Positions 17,989-25,519 of a stretch of DNA of 64,000 bases are shown piece after piece. Source of the stretch: Coprococcus_C hominis (GTDB lineage: Bacteria; Bacillota; Clostridia; Lachnospirales; Lachnospiraceae); assembly GCF_020687505.1 (NCBI RefSeq), contig NZ_JAJEQT010000005.1, one strand, 5' to 3'. Position numbers and translations under genes: made by a program. The notes beneath the pieces are model-generated. The model was given only the letters and a program-made list of their open reading frames with translations. It ran no database searches and was not told the DNA's origin. The first letter of the stretch is position 1. Each line of letters opens with the position of its first letter.

Positions 17989-18504
17989 CTAATTCGAACC
18001 CGGAACATCCTGATACTGTTTTACATAATCTTCATTGGCACTGTCATAATAAATGATCTGTCCCTTCTTAGCGTAGACCATGCCAAGTTCATTGGTTGCT
18101 ACATTGTAAATATCGTCCAATGTATACATATTATTCAAACGAAGCTTATGTGCTGCGTTATCATCTTCGATCTTTTCAAGTTCTGCCTCTAAGGCACTGA
18201 TGTTGTTCTGCTGTGTACTGATCTTCGTATTCAGATATAACATCAATACGCTTGATCCAACAACCAGACATACCATAAATGCCATAAACAGCATATATCC
18301 TGCGGAGAATGCCAGCGTCTTTTTGGTCTGCGCAGTCACTCTGCGCCGTACCTTTGGTCGTTCCTGCGGACGCTGTTGTGGAGCAACTCTACGACTCGGT
18401 GCCTTTCTTTCCGGCTCATGCACACGGCGTGCCGGAGCTGCGTACATCTGTCTTGCAGCCGTACCGTCTACATAATTCATTTGTCTTCTAACCTGTTGTG
18501 CCAT
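17989..18504 (-). CDS. ftsL: FtsL-like division protein
   Basis: A 171-residue small bitopic protein in the ftsL position between rsmH and the PBP genes. A long basic, Pro/Arg-rich cytoplasmic N-terminus (~75 residues) precedes one membrane helix (YMLFMAFMVCLVVGSSVLMLYL), then a leucine-zipper-like coiled coil (ISTQQNNISALEAELEKIEDD) and a short C-terminus with the NVATNELGM signature of FtsL/FtsB proteins. I start at the ATG at 18504, eight bases after AAGGAG; an upstream GTG at 18513 overlaps that site. FtsL bridges DivIB/FtsQ and FtsW-PBP. The symbol rests on position and topology because sequence conservation is low. Confidence 0.8.
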   Translation of the reverse strand: MAQQVRRQMNYVDGTAARQMYAAPARRVHEPERKAPSRRVAPQQRPQERPKVRRRVTAQTKKTLAFSAGYMLFMAFMVCLVVGSSVLMLYLNTKISTQQNNISALEAELEKIEDDNAAHKLRLNNMYTLDDIYNVATNELGMVYAKKGQIIYYDSANEDYVKQYQDVPGSN

Positions 18505-18522
18505 ATCAATCACTCCTTAAAA

Positions 18523-19464
18523 TCATACATCTGCTTTTTCAAATACCCGCAGCTTGGAACTCTTTGCCCGACTGTTTTCTGCCAGTTCCTGTTCACTTGG
18601 AACAATCGGCTTTCTGGTAATCACCTTGCCAGTCGGCTTCTTCCCACATACACAAACCGGGAACTCCGGTGGACATGTACATGGATTCATATTTCTTTTA
18701 AATATCGTTTTTACAATCCTGTCTTCCAACGAATGGAATGTGATCACGCTCAATCTGCCACCTGGATTCAGCCATGAGATCATAGTATCTAACGAATTCT
18801 CCAGCACATCCAGCTCGTGATTCAATTCAATCCGAATCGCCTGAAATGTTTTCTTGGACGGGTGTCCCTGTCCCTGCCGGACTTTCGCCGGGATCGCCGC
18901 CTTGATGATCTCGTTTAACTGTCCGGTTGTCTCTATCACCTGCTCCTGTCTCGCCTTGACGATATGCTTTGCAATATTCTTAGCGAAACTGTCCTCGCCA
19001 TAATCGCGGATCACATGGTACAGCTCCATTTCAGAATATTCATTTACAATATCCTTCGCTGTCATAGTACTTTCCTGATTCATCCGCATATCAAGCGGCG
19101 TGTCCTCACGATAAGTAAACCCACGTTCCACATTATCAAGCTGATACGAGGAGACACCGAGATCCAGAACGATTCCGTCAACACCGCTCACAGAACAGTT
19201 CTTTAATACTGCATCAATATCCTGATAGTTGGAATGCACGATCGTTACACGATCTTTGTAATCCTTCAACCGCTCGGTCGCAGCTGCAATCGCATCCAGA
19301 TCCTGATCGATTCCGATCAGTCTACCTTTGTCCGAAAGCCGCTTGCAGATCTCTAAGGAATGTCCACCCCCACCGAGGGTTCCATCCACATAGATTCCAT
19401 CCGGTTTTATATTCAGACTGTCAATTGTCTCATCTAAAAGTACCGATTTGTGTTTAAATTCCAT
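18523..19464 (-). CDS. rsmH: 16S rRNA m4C1402 methyltransferase RsmH
   Basis: A 313-residue SAM-dependent methyltransferase (formerly MraW). It opens with KHKSVLLDETIDSL and the SAM-binding loop YVDGTLGGGGHS, followed by DGIVLDLGVSSYQLD, RGFTYREDTPLDMRM, HPSKKTFQAIRIELN and VITFHSLEDRIVK, all family hallmarks. It directly follows mraZ, the standard arrangement. Confidence 0.97.
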   Translation of the reverse strand: MEFKHKSVLLDETIDSLNIKPDGIYVDGTLGGGGHSLEICKRLSDKGRLIGIDQDLDAIAAATERLKDYKDRVTIVHSNYQDIDAVLKNCSVSGVDGIVLDLGVSSYQLDNVERGFTYREDTPLDMRMNQESTMTAKDIVNEYSEMELYHVIRDYGEDSFAKNIAKHIVKARQEQVIETTGQLNEIIKAAIPAKVRQGQGHPSKKTFQAIRIELNHELDVLENSLDTMISWLNPGGRLSVITFHSLEDRIVKTIFKRNMNPCTCPPEFPVCVCGKKPTGKVITRKPIVPSEQELAENSRAKSSKLRVFEKADV

Positions 19465-19475
19465 CGCAGCCTCCC

Positions 19476-19916
19476 TTAGATGTTGAACAACTCACCAATC
19501 TCGGCGATTTCTTTCAGGTCAATCTCTTCTGGGCTGTTGATCTTATCCCAGGCTGCCTTATCCCAGATTGCTACGGTATCCGTATGTCCAATCATGACAA
19601 CCTCGCGATCAATGCCCGCATATTCACGTAATTTTTGTGGAATTACAATACGATACTGACTATCCATCTCACAGACAACCGCAGATCCTTCATAGAAATC
19701 ACGAAGACGTCTTGCCTGGAAATTACTCTTTGGCAGTGCAGCAAGCTTCTCTGCGAATTTTGTCCACTCTGCTTCCGGATATACGTCAATGTTATGGTCC
19801 ATGCCATTGCACAGCACAAATTTATCCCCAAGTTCCTGACGGAATCTTATGGGAATAATCAATCTGCCTTTTGCATCGAGGCCATGATTCGATTCTCCTA
19901 TCATACCCATTGACAT
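19476..19916 (-). CDS. mraZ: Transcriptional regulator MraZ
   Basis: A 146-residue AbrB-fold regulator with the two MraZ repeats. The first carries the DAKGRLIIPIRFR motif and the second DSQYRIVIPQKLREYAG, matching the DxxxRxxxP DNA-binding signature in each half. MraZ binds its own promoter and controls the dcw cluster. The ATG at 19916 has AAAGGTGA upstream. A row of phased GTGG boxes lies immediately upstream (19971-20018). Confidence 0.97.
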   Translation of the reverse strand: MSMGMIGESNHGLDAKGRLIIPIRFRQELGDKFVLCNGMDHNIDVYPEAEWTKFAEKLAALPKSNFQARRLRDFYEGSAVVCEMDSQYRIVIPQKLREYAGIDREVVMIGHTDTVAIWDKAAWDKINSPEEIDLKEIAEIGELFNI

Positions 19917-19970
19917 ATAGCTTCACCTTTCGTATTGCATACAATGTTCTTCCCTGTGTGGGAACAACCT

Positions 19971-20018
19971 CCACCGAGCACCACTTGACATCCATTTCAC
20001 TGCCACTCAGCTTCCACT
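19971..20018 (-). promoter_or_regulatory. MraZ operator: five phased TGG boxes
   Basis: Reading the minus strand, AGTGG, AGTGG, AATGG, AGTGG and GGTGG occur at spacings of 11, 11, 11 and 10 bases (plus-strand starts 20014, 20003, 19992, 19981, 19971). They lie between the predicted promoter and the mraZ ribosome site. MraZ is known to bind short direct repeats upstream of its gene in E. coli and Mycoplasma. The one-helical-turn phasing fits an oligomeric ring-shaped regulator lying along one DNA face. Confidence 0.8.
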
Positions 20019-20026
20019 TGGGTTTC

Positions 20027-20055
20027 ATTGTAACGCAAAAAAAAGGGAAATGCAA
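20027..20055 (-). promoter_or_regulatory. Predicted promoter of the dcw cluster
   Basis: On the minus strand a TACAAT -10 (20027-20032) lies 17 bases after a weak TTGCAT -35. The -35 falls in the second arm of the lgt terminator hairpin. Initiation would be just upstream of the MraZ boxes, so bound MraZ would block or modulate it. Confidence 0.5.
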
Positions 20056-20084
20056 TACCAATTTGCATTTCCCTTGTCTAATTC
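20041..20084 (-). terminator. Rho-independent terminator after lgt
   Basis: AAGGGAAATGCAA and TGCATTTCCCTT form a stem of about 12 bp with a short loop, followed on the minus strand by a run of eight Ts. It lies about 20 bases after the lgt stop and overlaps the predicted mraZ promoter. Confidence 0.85.
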
Positions 20085-20102
20085 TTACAATATTCACATT
20101 TG

Positions 20103-21047
20103 TTATTGTGTATCTTTTTCTTCGGAATCCGGTGTTTTCACCGGTGCTTTCACTGTTTCAAGACGTTTTTTCACGATGATTACCGAACAGACAAGCACAC
20201 AGATTGCTGCAAGCAGCTGGGACACCTTCATATTAATAAACGGAATCATCAGAGAATCCGAACGCAGTCCCTCGACCCATACACGTCCCATTCCATAGCC
20301 CCACAGATACATGAGGAAGATCTCTCCATCAAACTTCTTGTGCTTCCGGTAAATGATAATTACAATCAGCAAAATCAGATTCCACACCGATTCGTACAGG
20401 AAAGTCGGATGTACCGTGATCCACTGCATTCCATCGTAAACCTGCATATGATTCGCCATCTCCGAAGTGATGATACCGGAGTTAATCATACCGGTCAGGG
20501 TTCCTTTGCCAACATAATAATCTGTTGGAATTGCCATCGCAAAAAGCGAATTCGTATAATCGCCAAACGCTTCGCGGTTGAAGAAGTTACCCCAGCGTCC
20601 CATGATCTGTCCGATCAGAAGTCCCATCGTCACCGTGTCGGCAAGTACAGAGAACTTCATCTTCCGTTTCTTCGCAAAGACGATTGCAACAATCACACCT
20701 GCAATCACGCCACCGTAGATGGCAAGTCCGCCACTCCGGATATCGATCAGATCGAACAACGTCTTCCCGAAGCCCTTGCCCTTCTGGAAATACGAATCCC
20801 AACTGAATATAATATAGTAGAGCCGCGCACCTAAGATTGCCGGGATGATCAGCCAGAGCATGAAGTCCAGATAGGTGTCCTCGCTCTGCCCGGTCCGTTT
20901 TGCTTCCTTGCTGATCACAAGGAACGCCAGCACAAATCCAAGTGCTATGATCACACCATAAAATTTGATTTCAAATCCAAAGATCGTGAATCCGTCTTTG
21001 ATATTTTTTAATACTATCCCAAGATTTGGGAATCTGATATCATACAT
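20103..21047 (-). CDS. lgt: Prolipoprotein diacylglyceryl transferase
   Basis: A 314-residue polytopic enzyme that transfers diacylglycerol from phosphatidylglycerol to the lipobox cysteine of prolipoproteins. Motifs include FYGVIIALGF, IPAILGARLYYI, IRSGGLAIYGGVIAG, the Lgt signature GQIMGRWGNFFNREAFG, and near the C-terminus GYGMGRVWVEGLRSDSL. Seven helices are expected. A short charged C-terminal tail follows. It ends in a strong terminator before the dcw promoter. Confidence 0.97.
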   Translation of the reverse strand: MYDIRFPNLGIVLKNIKDGFTIFGFEIKFYGVIIALGFVLAFLVISKEAKRTGQSEDTYLDFMLWLIIPAILGARLYYIIFSWDSYFQKGKGFGKTLFDLIDIRSGGLAIYGGVIAGVIVAIVFAKKRKMKFSVLADTVTMGLLIGQIMGRWGNFFNREAFGDYTNSLFAMAIPTDYYVGKGTLTGMINSGIITSEMANHMQVYDGMQWITVHPTFLYESVWNLILLIVIIIYRKHKKFDGEIFLMYLWGYGMGRVWVEGLRSDSLMIPFINMKVSQLLAAICVLVCSVIIVKKRLETVKAPVKTPDSEEKDTQ

Positions 21048-21109
21048 AGTTTTTCCTTTTTATTTTCATCTATAGACTCTATTGATAAGTTTTTCACAAT
21101 GATATGTTT

Positions 21110-22207
21110 CTATACATTAAACTTAAATAAGATCACATCGCCATCCTGCACGACGTATTCTTTTCCTTCCTGACGTACAAGACCTTTTTCCTTCGCTGCA
21201 AGCATGTTGCCGCTCTCCATCAGATCATCGTAAGCAACAACCTCTGCCTTGATGAATCCACGTTCAAAATCCGTATGAATCTTACCTGCTGCCTGTGGTG
21301 CCTTCGTGCCCTTCGTGATTGTCCATGCACGCGTCTCATCCGGACCACTTGTCAGGTAACTGATCAGTCCAAGCAGAGAATAGCTTGCCTTGATGAGCTT
21401 ATCCAGACCGGACTCCGATACGCCAAGCTCCTCTAAGAACATCTGCTTCTCATCATCATCTAACTCGGAGATCTCCTGCTCAATCTGTGCACACACAGCA
21501 AATACTTCACTGCCAAATTCCTTCGCATATTCGCGAACCTTCTGTACATATGGATTACCTGCTCCATCATCTGCCAGATCATCCTCCGATACATTTGCCG
21601 CATAGATTACCGGCTTGCCTGTCAGCAGGTTGTATTCCTTCATCCACTTGATCTCGTCCTCATCGTCTGTCTCAAAGGAGATTGCAAGCTTTCCGGATTC
21701 GAGATGCTCCTTGATCCGCTTCTGCAGATCGACTTCCTTTGCAAGTTCCTTGTTATTGGCTGCGCCACGCTGTCCCTTCGCAATTCGACGGTCAAGCACC
21801 TCAATATCTGCGAAGATCAGCTCATAATTGATTGTCTCGATATCGCGGATCGGATCAACTGAACCATCGACATGAATGACATTTGGATCTTCAAAGCAAC
21901 GTACAACATGCACAATCGCATCTGTCTCACGAATGTTGGATAAGAACTGGTTTCCAAGTCCTTCTCCCTTAGATGCACCCTTTACAAGTCCTGCAATATC
22001 AACGAACTCAATCACGGCCGGTGTTGTCTTCGCTGAATGATACATCTCGGTCAGCTTGTCAAGACGCTTGTCCGGTACCGGTACGACACCCACATTCGGA
22101 TCGATCGTACAGAAAGGATAGTTCGCGCTTTCCGCGCCCGCCTTTGTCAAAGAATTAAATAATGTGGACTTTCCGACGTTCGGAAGCCCGACGATACCTA
22201 GTTTCAT
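21110..22207 (-). CDS. ychF: Redox-linked ATPase/GTPase YchF (OLA1 family)
   Basis: A 365-residue TRAFAC P-loop protein, ribosome-associated and linked to stress responses. Walker A is GLPNVGKSTLFNSL at the N-terminus. Other motifs are DIAGLVKGASKGEGLGNQFL (G3) and the C-terminal TGS domain with TKAPQAAGKIHTDFERGFIKAEVV. The G4 region is the non-canonical YAANVSE of the Obg/OLA1 branch. Length is standard. The ATG has AAGGAGATAACA upstream. Confidence 0.97.
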   Translation of the reverse strand: MKLGIVGLPNVGKSTLFNSLTKAGAESANYPFCTIDPNVGVVPVPDKRLDKLTEMYHSAKTTPAVIEFVDIAGLVKGASKGEGLGNQFLSNIRETDAIVHVVRCFEDPNVIHVDGSVDPIRDIETINYELIFADIEVLDRRIAKGQRGAANNKELAKEVDLQKRIKEHLESGKLAISFETDDEDEIKWMKEYNLLTGKPVIYAANVSEDDLADDGAGNPYVQKVREYAKEFGSEVFAVCAQIEQEISELDDDEKQMFLEELGVSESGLDKLIKASYSLLGLISYLTSGPDETRAWTITKGTKAPQAAGKIHTDFERGFIKAEVVAYDDLMESGNMLAAKEKGLVRQEGKEYVVQDGDVILFKFNV

Positions 22208-22425
22208 TTTATGTTATCTCCTTTGTTTTTTGTTCAGCTGTTGTGTGAACATACCGCGCTTCTTTCGTAACTAAAGAAGCCACGCATTCAGCATATACTA
22301 TACTATAACGTGGCCTAATTGTAAATTCTAAAGTTGATAATTACCCTTACAAAATGAATAAATTGTCTTATATCTCAACATTGTCCAGGATGTATTTTTC
22401 AAACTCCATATTCTTTCTAAACGTC
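22208..22425. other. Intergenic stretch upstream of ychF
   Basis: About 220 bases without a gene. The only structure seen is a hairpin with arms GCTTCTTT and AAAGAAGC at about 22258-22280, in the likely 5' leader of ychF. No clear promoter could be assigned. Confidence 0.3.
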
Positions 22426-22663
22426 TCATTCGAAGTATTCTCCATCCTTTATACATAAGATGGTATTCGCATCCTCTCCATAGAAATTCATTAAAATAAA
22501 CAGCATTTCCAGGCTTATTCTTCTGGTTCCATTTTCTATACGTGAATAGTGTTCGCGAGAAATGTGCATCTCATCTGCCGCTTCCCGCTGCTTCAACTTT
22601 TTTTCTCATTCTTAGTTCGTGGAGCTTCTCTCCAACTTTCTTCTCACAAAAAGTGTAACTCAT
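22426..22663 (-). pseudogene. Frameshifted XRE-type HTH regulator
   Basis: A minus-strand gene starts at the ATG at 22663, with GGAGG upstream, and encodes MSYTFCEKKVGEKLHELRM before a run of seven As (plus-strand Ts at 22598-22604). After the run the HTH sequence continues in the next frame (REAADEMHISREHYSRIENG, then RRISLEMLFILMNFYGED) to a TGA at 22426-22428. The whole would be about 79 residues of a Cro/CI-type DNA-binding protein. One A fewer restores the frame, so this is either a decayed gene or a slippage-switchable one. It is part of the debris between ychF and the 23.9-34.2 kb island. Confidence 0.6.
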
Positions 22664-22794
22664 CACCAAGCCTCCGTTCATCGCCAAAACGTTTGTCTCC
22701 AAATGTAGGGATCAAGACAAACCAGATATCTGTTTAGTGGTAGGACGCCAAACAGATTTCGATCATATTTTCTGCAGTATTCATATTTTCCTGC
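22664..22794. other. Intergenic debris
   Basis: No intact gene is visible. Short open stretches continue on the minus strand but are broken by stops. It is probably part of the degraded mobile-element region. Confidence 0.3.
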
Positions 22795-23135
22795 TTACTC
22801 TTCATTTAACTCATTGATGGAAATATCTTCGGAATGAAACTTCTTCCAAATCTTGTTTCCATCTATATTTTCACGCCCAGTTGTAAGCATTCTTACCTGA
22901 CGTTCCAATTCGTCAATTCTTTTTAATGTATGCTCAAACACTTCATCTGCAATAATATCCGCCGCCTTCATGTCATCCTCACTTCCTGTCTTCAGATAAT
23001 GCATAAGAAATTCTGTAATCAGTTGATTTCTTGTGTGACCATTCATTTCCTCCAGCATTTTTATAGCGATGCATTTTCCGGAACATCCCGCAAATAATAT
23101 CTGAAATATTTATACGATCCTGCCACAAGCATCAT
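22795..23135 (-). pseudogene. Frameshifted ParR-like DNA-binding protein (tentative)
   Basis: Two overlapping frames join into one plausible protein. The first (from the ATGs at 23130-23135) reads MMLVAGSYKYFRYYLRDVPENA before a TAA at 23061-23063. The second continues IAIKMLEEMNGHTRNQLITEF and then a charged, probably helical 70-residue tail to the stop at 22795. The order of an N-terminal ribbon-like strand, a helix with NxxI/LIxEFL and a long C-terminal tail resembles plasmid centromere-binding ParR proteins; this is inference from pattern only. Translated alone, the part from 23058 gives an 87-residue ORF. The gene sits next to an IS fragment and other decayed genes. Confidence 0.4.
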
Positions 23136-23245
23136 CCTTTCTCGTTGCGCTGCATCTTCTTTTCCAACTCTCCATCAATCTGCTTCCACACCTCGGATGG
23201 TTCCAAATCAAGGATTTCTCCAAACCTATCTTTCCGCACTCGCAT
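23132..23245 (-). CDS. Short ORF, unrecognised gene fragment
   Basis: A 37-codon minus-strand frame (MRVRKDRFGEILDLEPSEVW, then a charged tail) whose TGA overlaps the start of the ParR-like pseudogene by four bases, the coupling typical of an operon. Its 5' side is interrupted by the IS-derived sequence that starts at 23269, so it is probably the 3' end of a larger gene. The function is unknown. Confidence 0.3.
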   Translation of the reverse strand: MRVRKDRFGEILDLEPSEVWKQIDGELEKKMQRNEKG

Positions 23246-23268
23246 TTATACGAGCTTCTTTCATCTAT

Positions 23269-23736
23269 ACCTATACCATACTTCAGCCTTCTACCGATTT
23301 TGATTCTCTTGATGAAAACTGCATGTATTACGATATTGAATTCCGTATTGTACGTATTCGCCTTGATAATGGAACCTATATCTGTATTGCCACCAATCTT
23401 TCAGAAGAAGAATTTCCTCTGGAAGAAATCAATAAACTTTACTGGATGCGCTGGAGCGAGGAAACAAGCTTCCGTGAACTCAAATACACCATCGCAGTAA
23501 ACATATGCAGGGCATATCTCAAACACGGCGGTAACGAAACAGAGACCATGCTTCTCATACAAAAGTATCTGACACCTGTCAGGTACAATCGAAAATATAC
23601 TATCCACCTCCGTCCAAAGAGAAATAGAGATTTCATGTATCGGGTTGCATAAATCTCGTTACCATTATACTGCGTTATGAGGCAGATATGCAATCTGTCT
23701 TTTTGTCATAAAAAACCTTATCTAAATGACATTGAA
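23269..23736 (+). mobile_element. IS4-type transposase 3' fragment, left direct repeat
   Basis: The plus-strand frame to 23652 encodes only the C-terminal ~125 residues of an IS4-family DDE transposase. It includes the Y-x2-R-x3-E-x6-K signature (LYWMRWSEETSFRELK) and ends RPKRNRDFMYRVA. The ATG-initiated frame from 23197 adds 24 unrelated codons from flanking DNA. The block is about 97% identical to 34382-34976, in the same orientation. It continues past the stop with the common tail and ends with the last few codons of the HTH gene that is complete at 34959-35165. Compared with the right copy it lacks 128 bp. The N-terminal catalytic part is gone, so it cannot transpose. Confidence 0.8.
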
Positions 23737-23859
23737 TGATTTATTTTCTATCTAAAATTTTATTAAACCGACTAAAGACTCCATAGTTTGTGTGTTTGAC
23801 TTACTGTTTATATCTATCTTCTCCTAAATATTTTTCTAGTCATTGTAATATAAAATTGC
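23737..23859. other. AT-rich gap at the left edge of the island
   Basis: Non-coding, strongly AT-rich sequence between the left IS fragment and the stop of the CDP-alcohol phosphatidyltransferase gene. No terminator hairpin is evident. Confidence 0.3.
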
Positions 23860-24432
23860 TTATACAGTCTCTCCCTTAAGAGTCCTGGTATTCTGGATAA
23901 TATACAGAGCGACCGATATGACCATCATTATAGCGCACAAACCAATCAACAGATCTGATACCATCGGTGTAATGTGGAACCATATAATATGCACCGCTGC
24001 AGTTCCATATAATAAAAAGGTTACTATCTTTCCATGCCAGTCTGCACCATGTACTTTTCCTGTCTTTCGTATCACAAGACATCCACTGACTACCATATAC
24101 AGCTCCTTACCTGCCATTATTACGATTAAAAGAAGCACATGCGGAAAACGAGTAAACAGACAGATTAACATCGCTGCCTGTGTCAGCTTATCAGCCACCG
24201 GATCAAGTATTTTTCCTAAATTACTAATCCTATGGAATCTTCTTGCGATATATCCATCAGCAAGATCTGTAAGACCAGACAGCAATAAGATTTCACCAGC
24301 TAACAGAGGATTTTTCTTTACACAATAACTCCATATAATTACCGGAATCAGACAAAGCCGAAAAAAAGAAAGAAGATTAGGAACCGTAATAATTCTATTC
24401 AAATTTTCTTCCTGATTCACTTCACTCTGCAT
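23860..24432 (-). CDS. CDP-alcohol phosphatidyltransferase (PgsA-like)
   Basis: A 190-residue membrane enzyme of the CDP-alcohol phosphotransferase family, which joins a CDP-diacylglycerol phosphatidyl group to an alcohol such as glycerol-3-phosphate. The full catalytic motif DG-x2-AR-x8-G-x3-D-x3-D is present (DGYIARRFHRISNLGKILDP, then VAD) at about residues 59-81. About five or six helices are visible. The start overlaps the end of the FUSC-like gene by 11 bases, with AGGTGA upstream, so translation is probably coupled. It is the last gene of the operon with ClsC-like, response regulator, kinase and FUSC proteins. It may make phosphatidylglycerol, feeding the two cardiolipin synthase-like proteins nearby. 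Confidence 0.85.
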   Translation of the reverse strand: MQSEVNQEENLNRIITVPNLLSFFRLCLIPVIIWSYCVKKNPLLAGEILLLSGLTDLADGYIARRFHRISNLGKILDPVADKLTQAAMLICLFTRFPHVLLLIVIMAGKELYMVVSGCLVIRKTGKVHGADWHGKIVTFLLYGTAAVHIIWFHITPMVSDLLIGLCAIMMVISVALYIIQNTRTLKGETV

Positions 24433-25486
24433 GTACGGTCACCTCACTTTCCTTTTTTTTAGACATAAACCAATAAAATATAACACAAAATGCTAAAGCA
24501 AACACAACACCAAAAACATTTTGAATCACTCTAAGACTAACCGCTCCTTGTAGTCCATAAGTCTCTGCAGCAATGGCTAAAGCACCAAATGTGTTAAATA
24601 CTGCCTGCCAGCCATATTGTGCTGAAAATCCTACACCGATTCCACCAAGAATTCCTATATATGCATAGATTGACGAAGGAAGCAGAAAATATAATACTGT
24701 AAAACATATAACACCTACAATATTTCCGACAATCCTTTTACGGACTCTGTAGTGCATATCTTCCATAAACGGCAAAATCACGGACATGGCCGCAATACCA
24801 GCCCACATTGCACGTGGCATATTACAAAGTTCTGCAATGCAAAGGACAATCGGTACGCATAAAATCTGACATATCTGCCATTTTGTTCTGGAAGAAGTGA
24901 TATCAAATTCATGTATCAGATCTTTCAGATTTCTTTTATAAGTTCTGTTTTTATGATTTCGATAAAATACGAAGCAGGTAAGTGCTGCACCTAAAGCCAT
25001 TCCGACTAATCGCATCTGATAGCTTTTTCCCGTAACATCATAACCATATAGCAGCAGATACCCAAGAACCAATGTAGATTGATTAAACATGAATGGATTA
25101 TGGCATCCGAACAGAATCAACACAGCCAGTGCCGCAATATTTAACAGCATTCCCAATACCGGTGAAAACTGATTTGCTAAATGCGGACATACAGTCATAA
25201 TTACAAAGAACAAACCCAAAAGCATCGTAGATTGTCCGGTGTGGATCCCCAGATCCGAATTTCTAAACACCATGAGACATAATAAGACTACTACACCTAC
25301 AATGCTGTTCTCATTTCCAAATAGGATGCTGAAAATACTAACAAAGGAAAAACAAAATGCCATTGTAACAGCTATCTTCACCAGATATACCCACATATGA
25401 TATAATTTTTCTTTTAGTGTTTCACTCTTTTTCAACAGGTTTTTAGAACCTGCCTGATTTAACTGCAACTCTTGATAAAATGTCAT
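24422..25486 (-). CDS. FUSC/aromatic-acid-exporter-like membrane protein
   Basis: A 354-residue polytopic protein. It has two sets of about five or six membrane helices separated by a basic cytoplasmic loop (YRNHKNRTYKRNLKDLIHEF, residues ~175-200). The second half opens with MPRAMWAGIAAMSVILPF, typical of FUSC/ArAE family repeats, and RKRIVGNIVGVI follows. Family members are linked to export of organic acids or fusaric acid-like compounds; the substrate here is unknown. The ATG has AGGAGG upstream. It lies between a sensor kinase and a phospholipid synthesis gene, suggesting an envelope-stress role. Confidence 0.65.
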   Translation of the reverse strand: MTFYQELQLNQAGSKNLLKKSETLKEKLYHMWVYLVKIAVTMAFCFSFVSIFSILFGNENSIVGVVVLLCLMVFRNSDLGIHTGQSTMLLGLFFVIMTVCPHLANQFSPVLGMLLNIAALAVLILFGCHNPFMFNQSTLVLGYLLLYGYDVTGKSYQMRLVGMALGAALTCFVFYRNHKNRTYKRNLKDLIHEFDITSSRTKWQICQILCVPIVLCIAELCNMPRAMWAGIAAMSVILPFMEDMHYRVRKRIVGNIVGVICFTVLYFLLPSSIYAYIGILGGIGVGFSAQYGWQAVFNTFGALAIAAETYGLQGAVSLRVIQNVFGVVFALAFCVIFYWFMSKKKESEVTVHAE

Positions 25487-25519
25487 ATAAATCCTCCTAT
25501 CTTCTAATTAATCTTAAAA

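Noticed and set aside
20100..20834. 244-codon plus-strand ORF
   Set aside because: Antisense to lgt with no protein-like composition; lgt is clear.
23197..23268. N-terminal 24 codons of the 151-codon transposase ORF
   Set aside because: The identity with the right-hand copy starts at 23269, so these codons are flanking DNA fused by chance to the transposase fragment.
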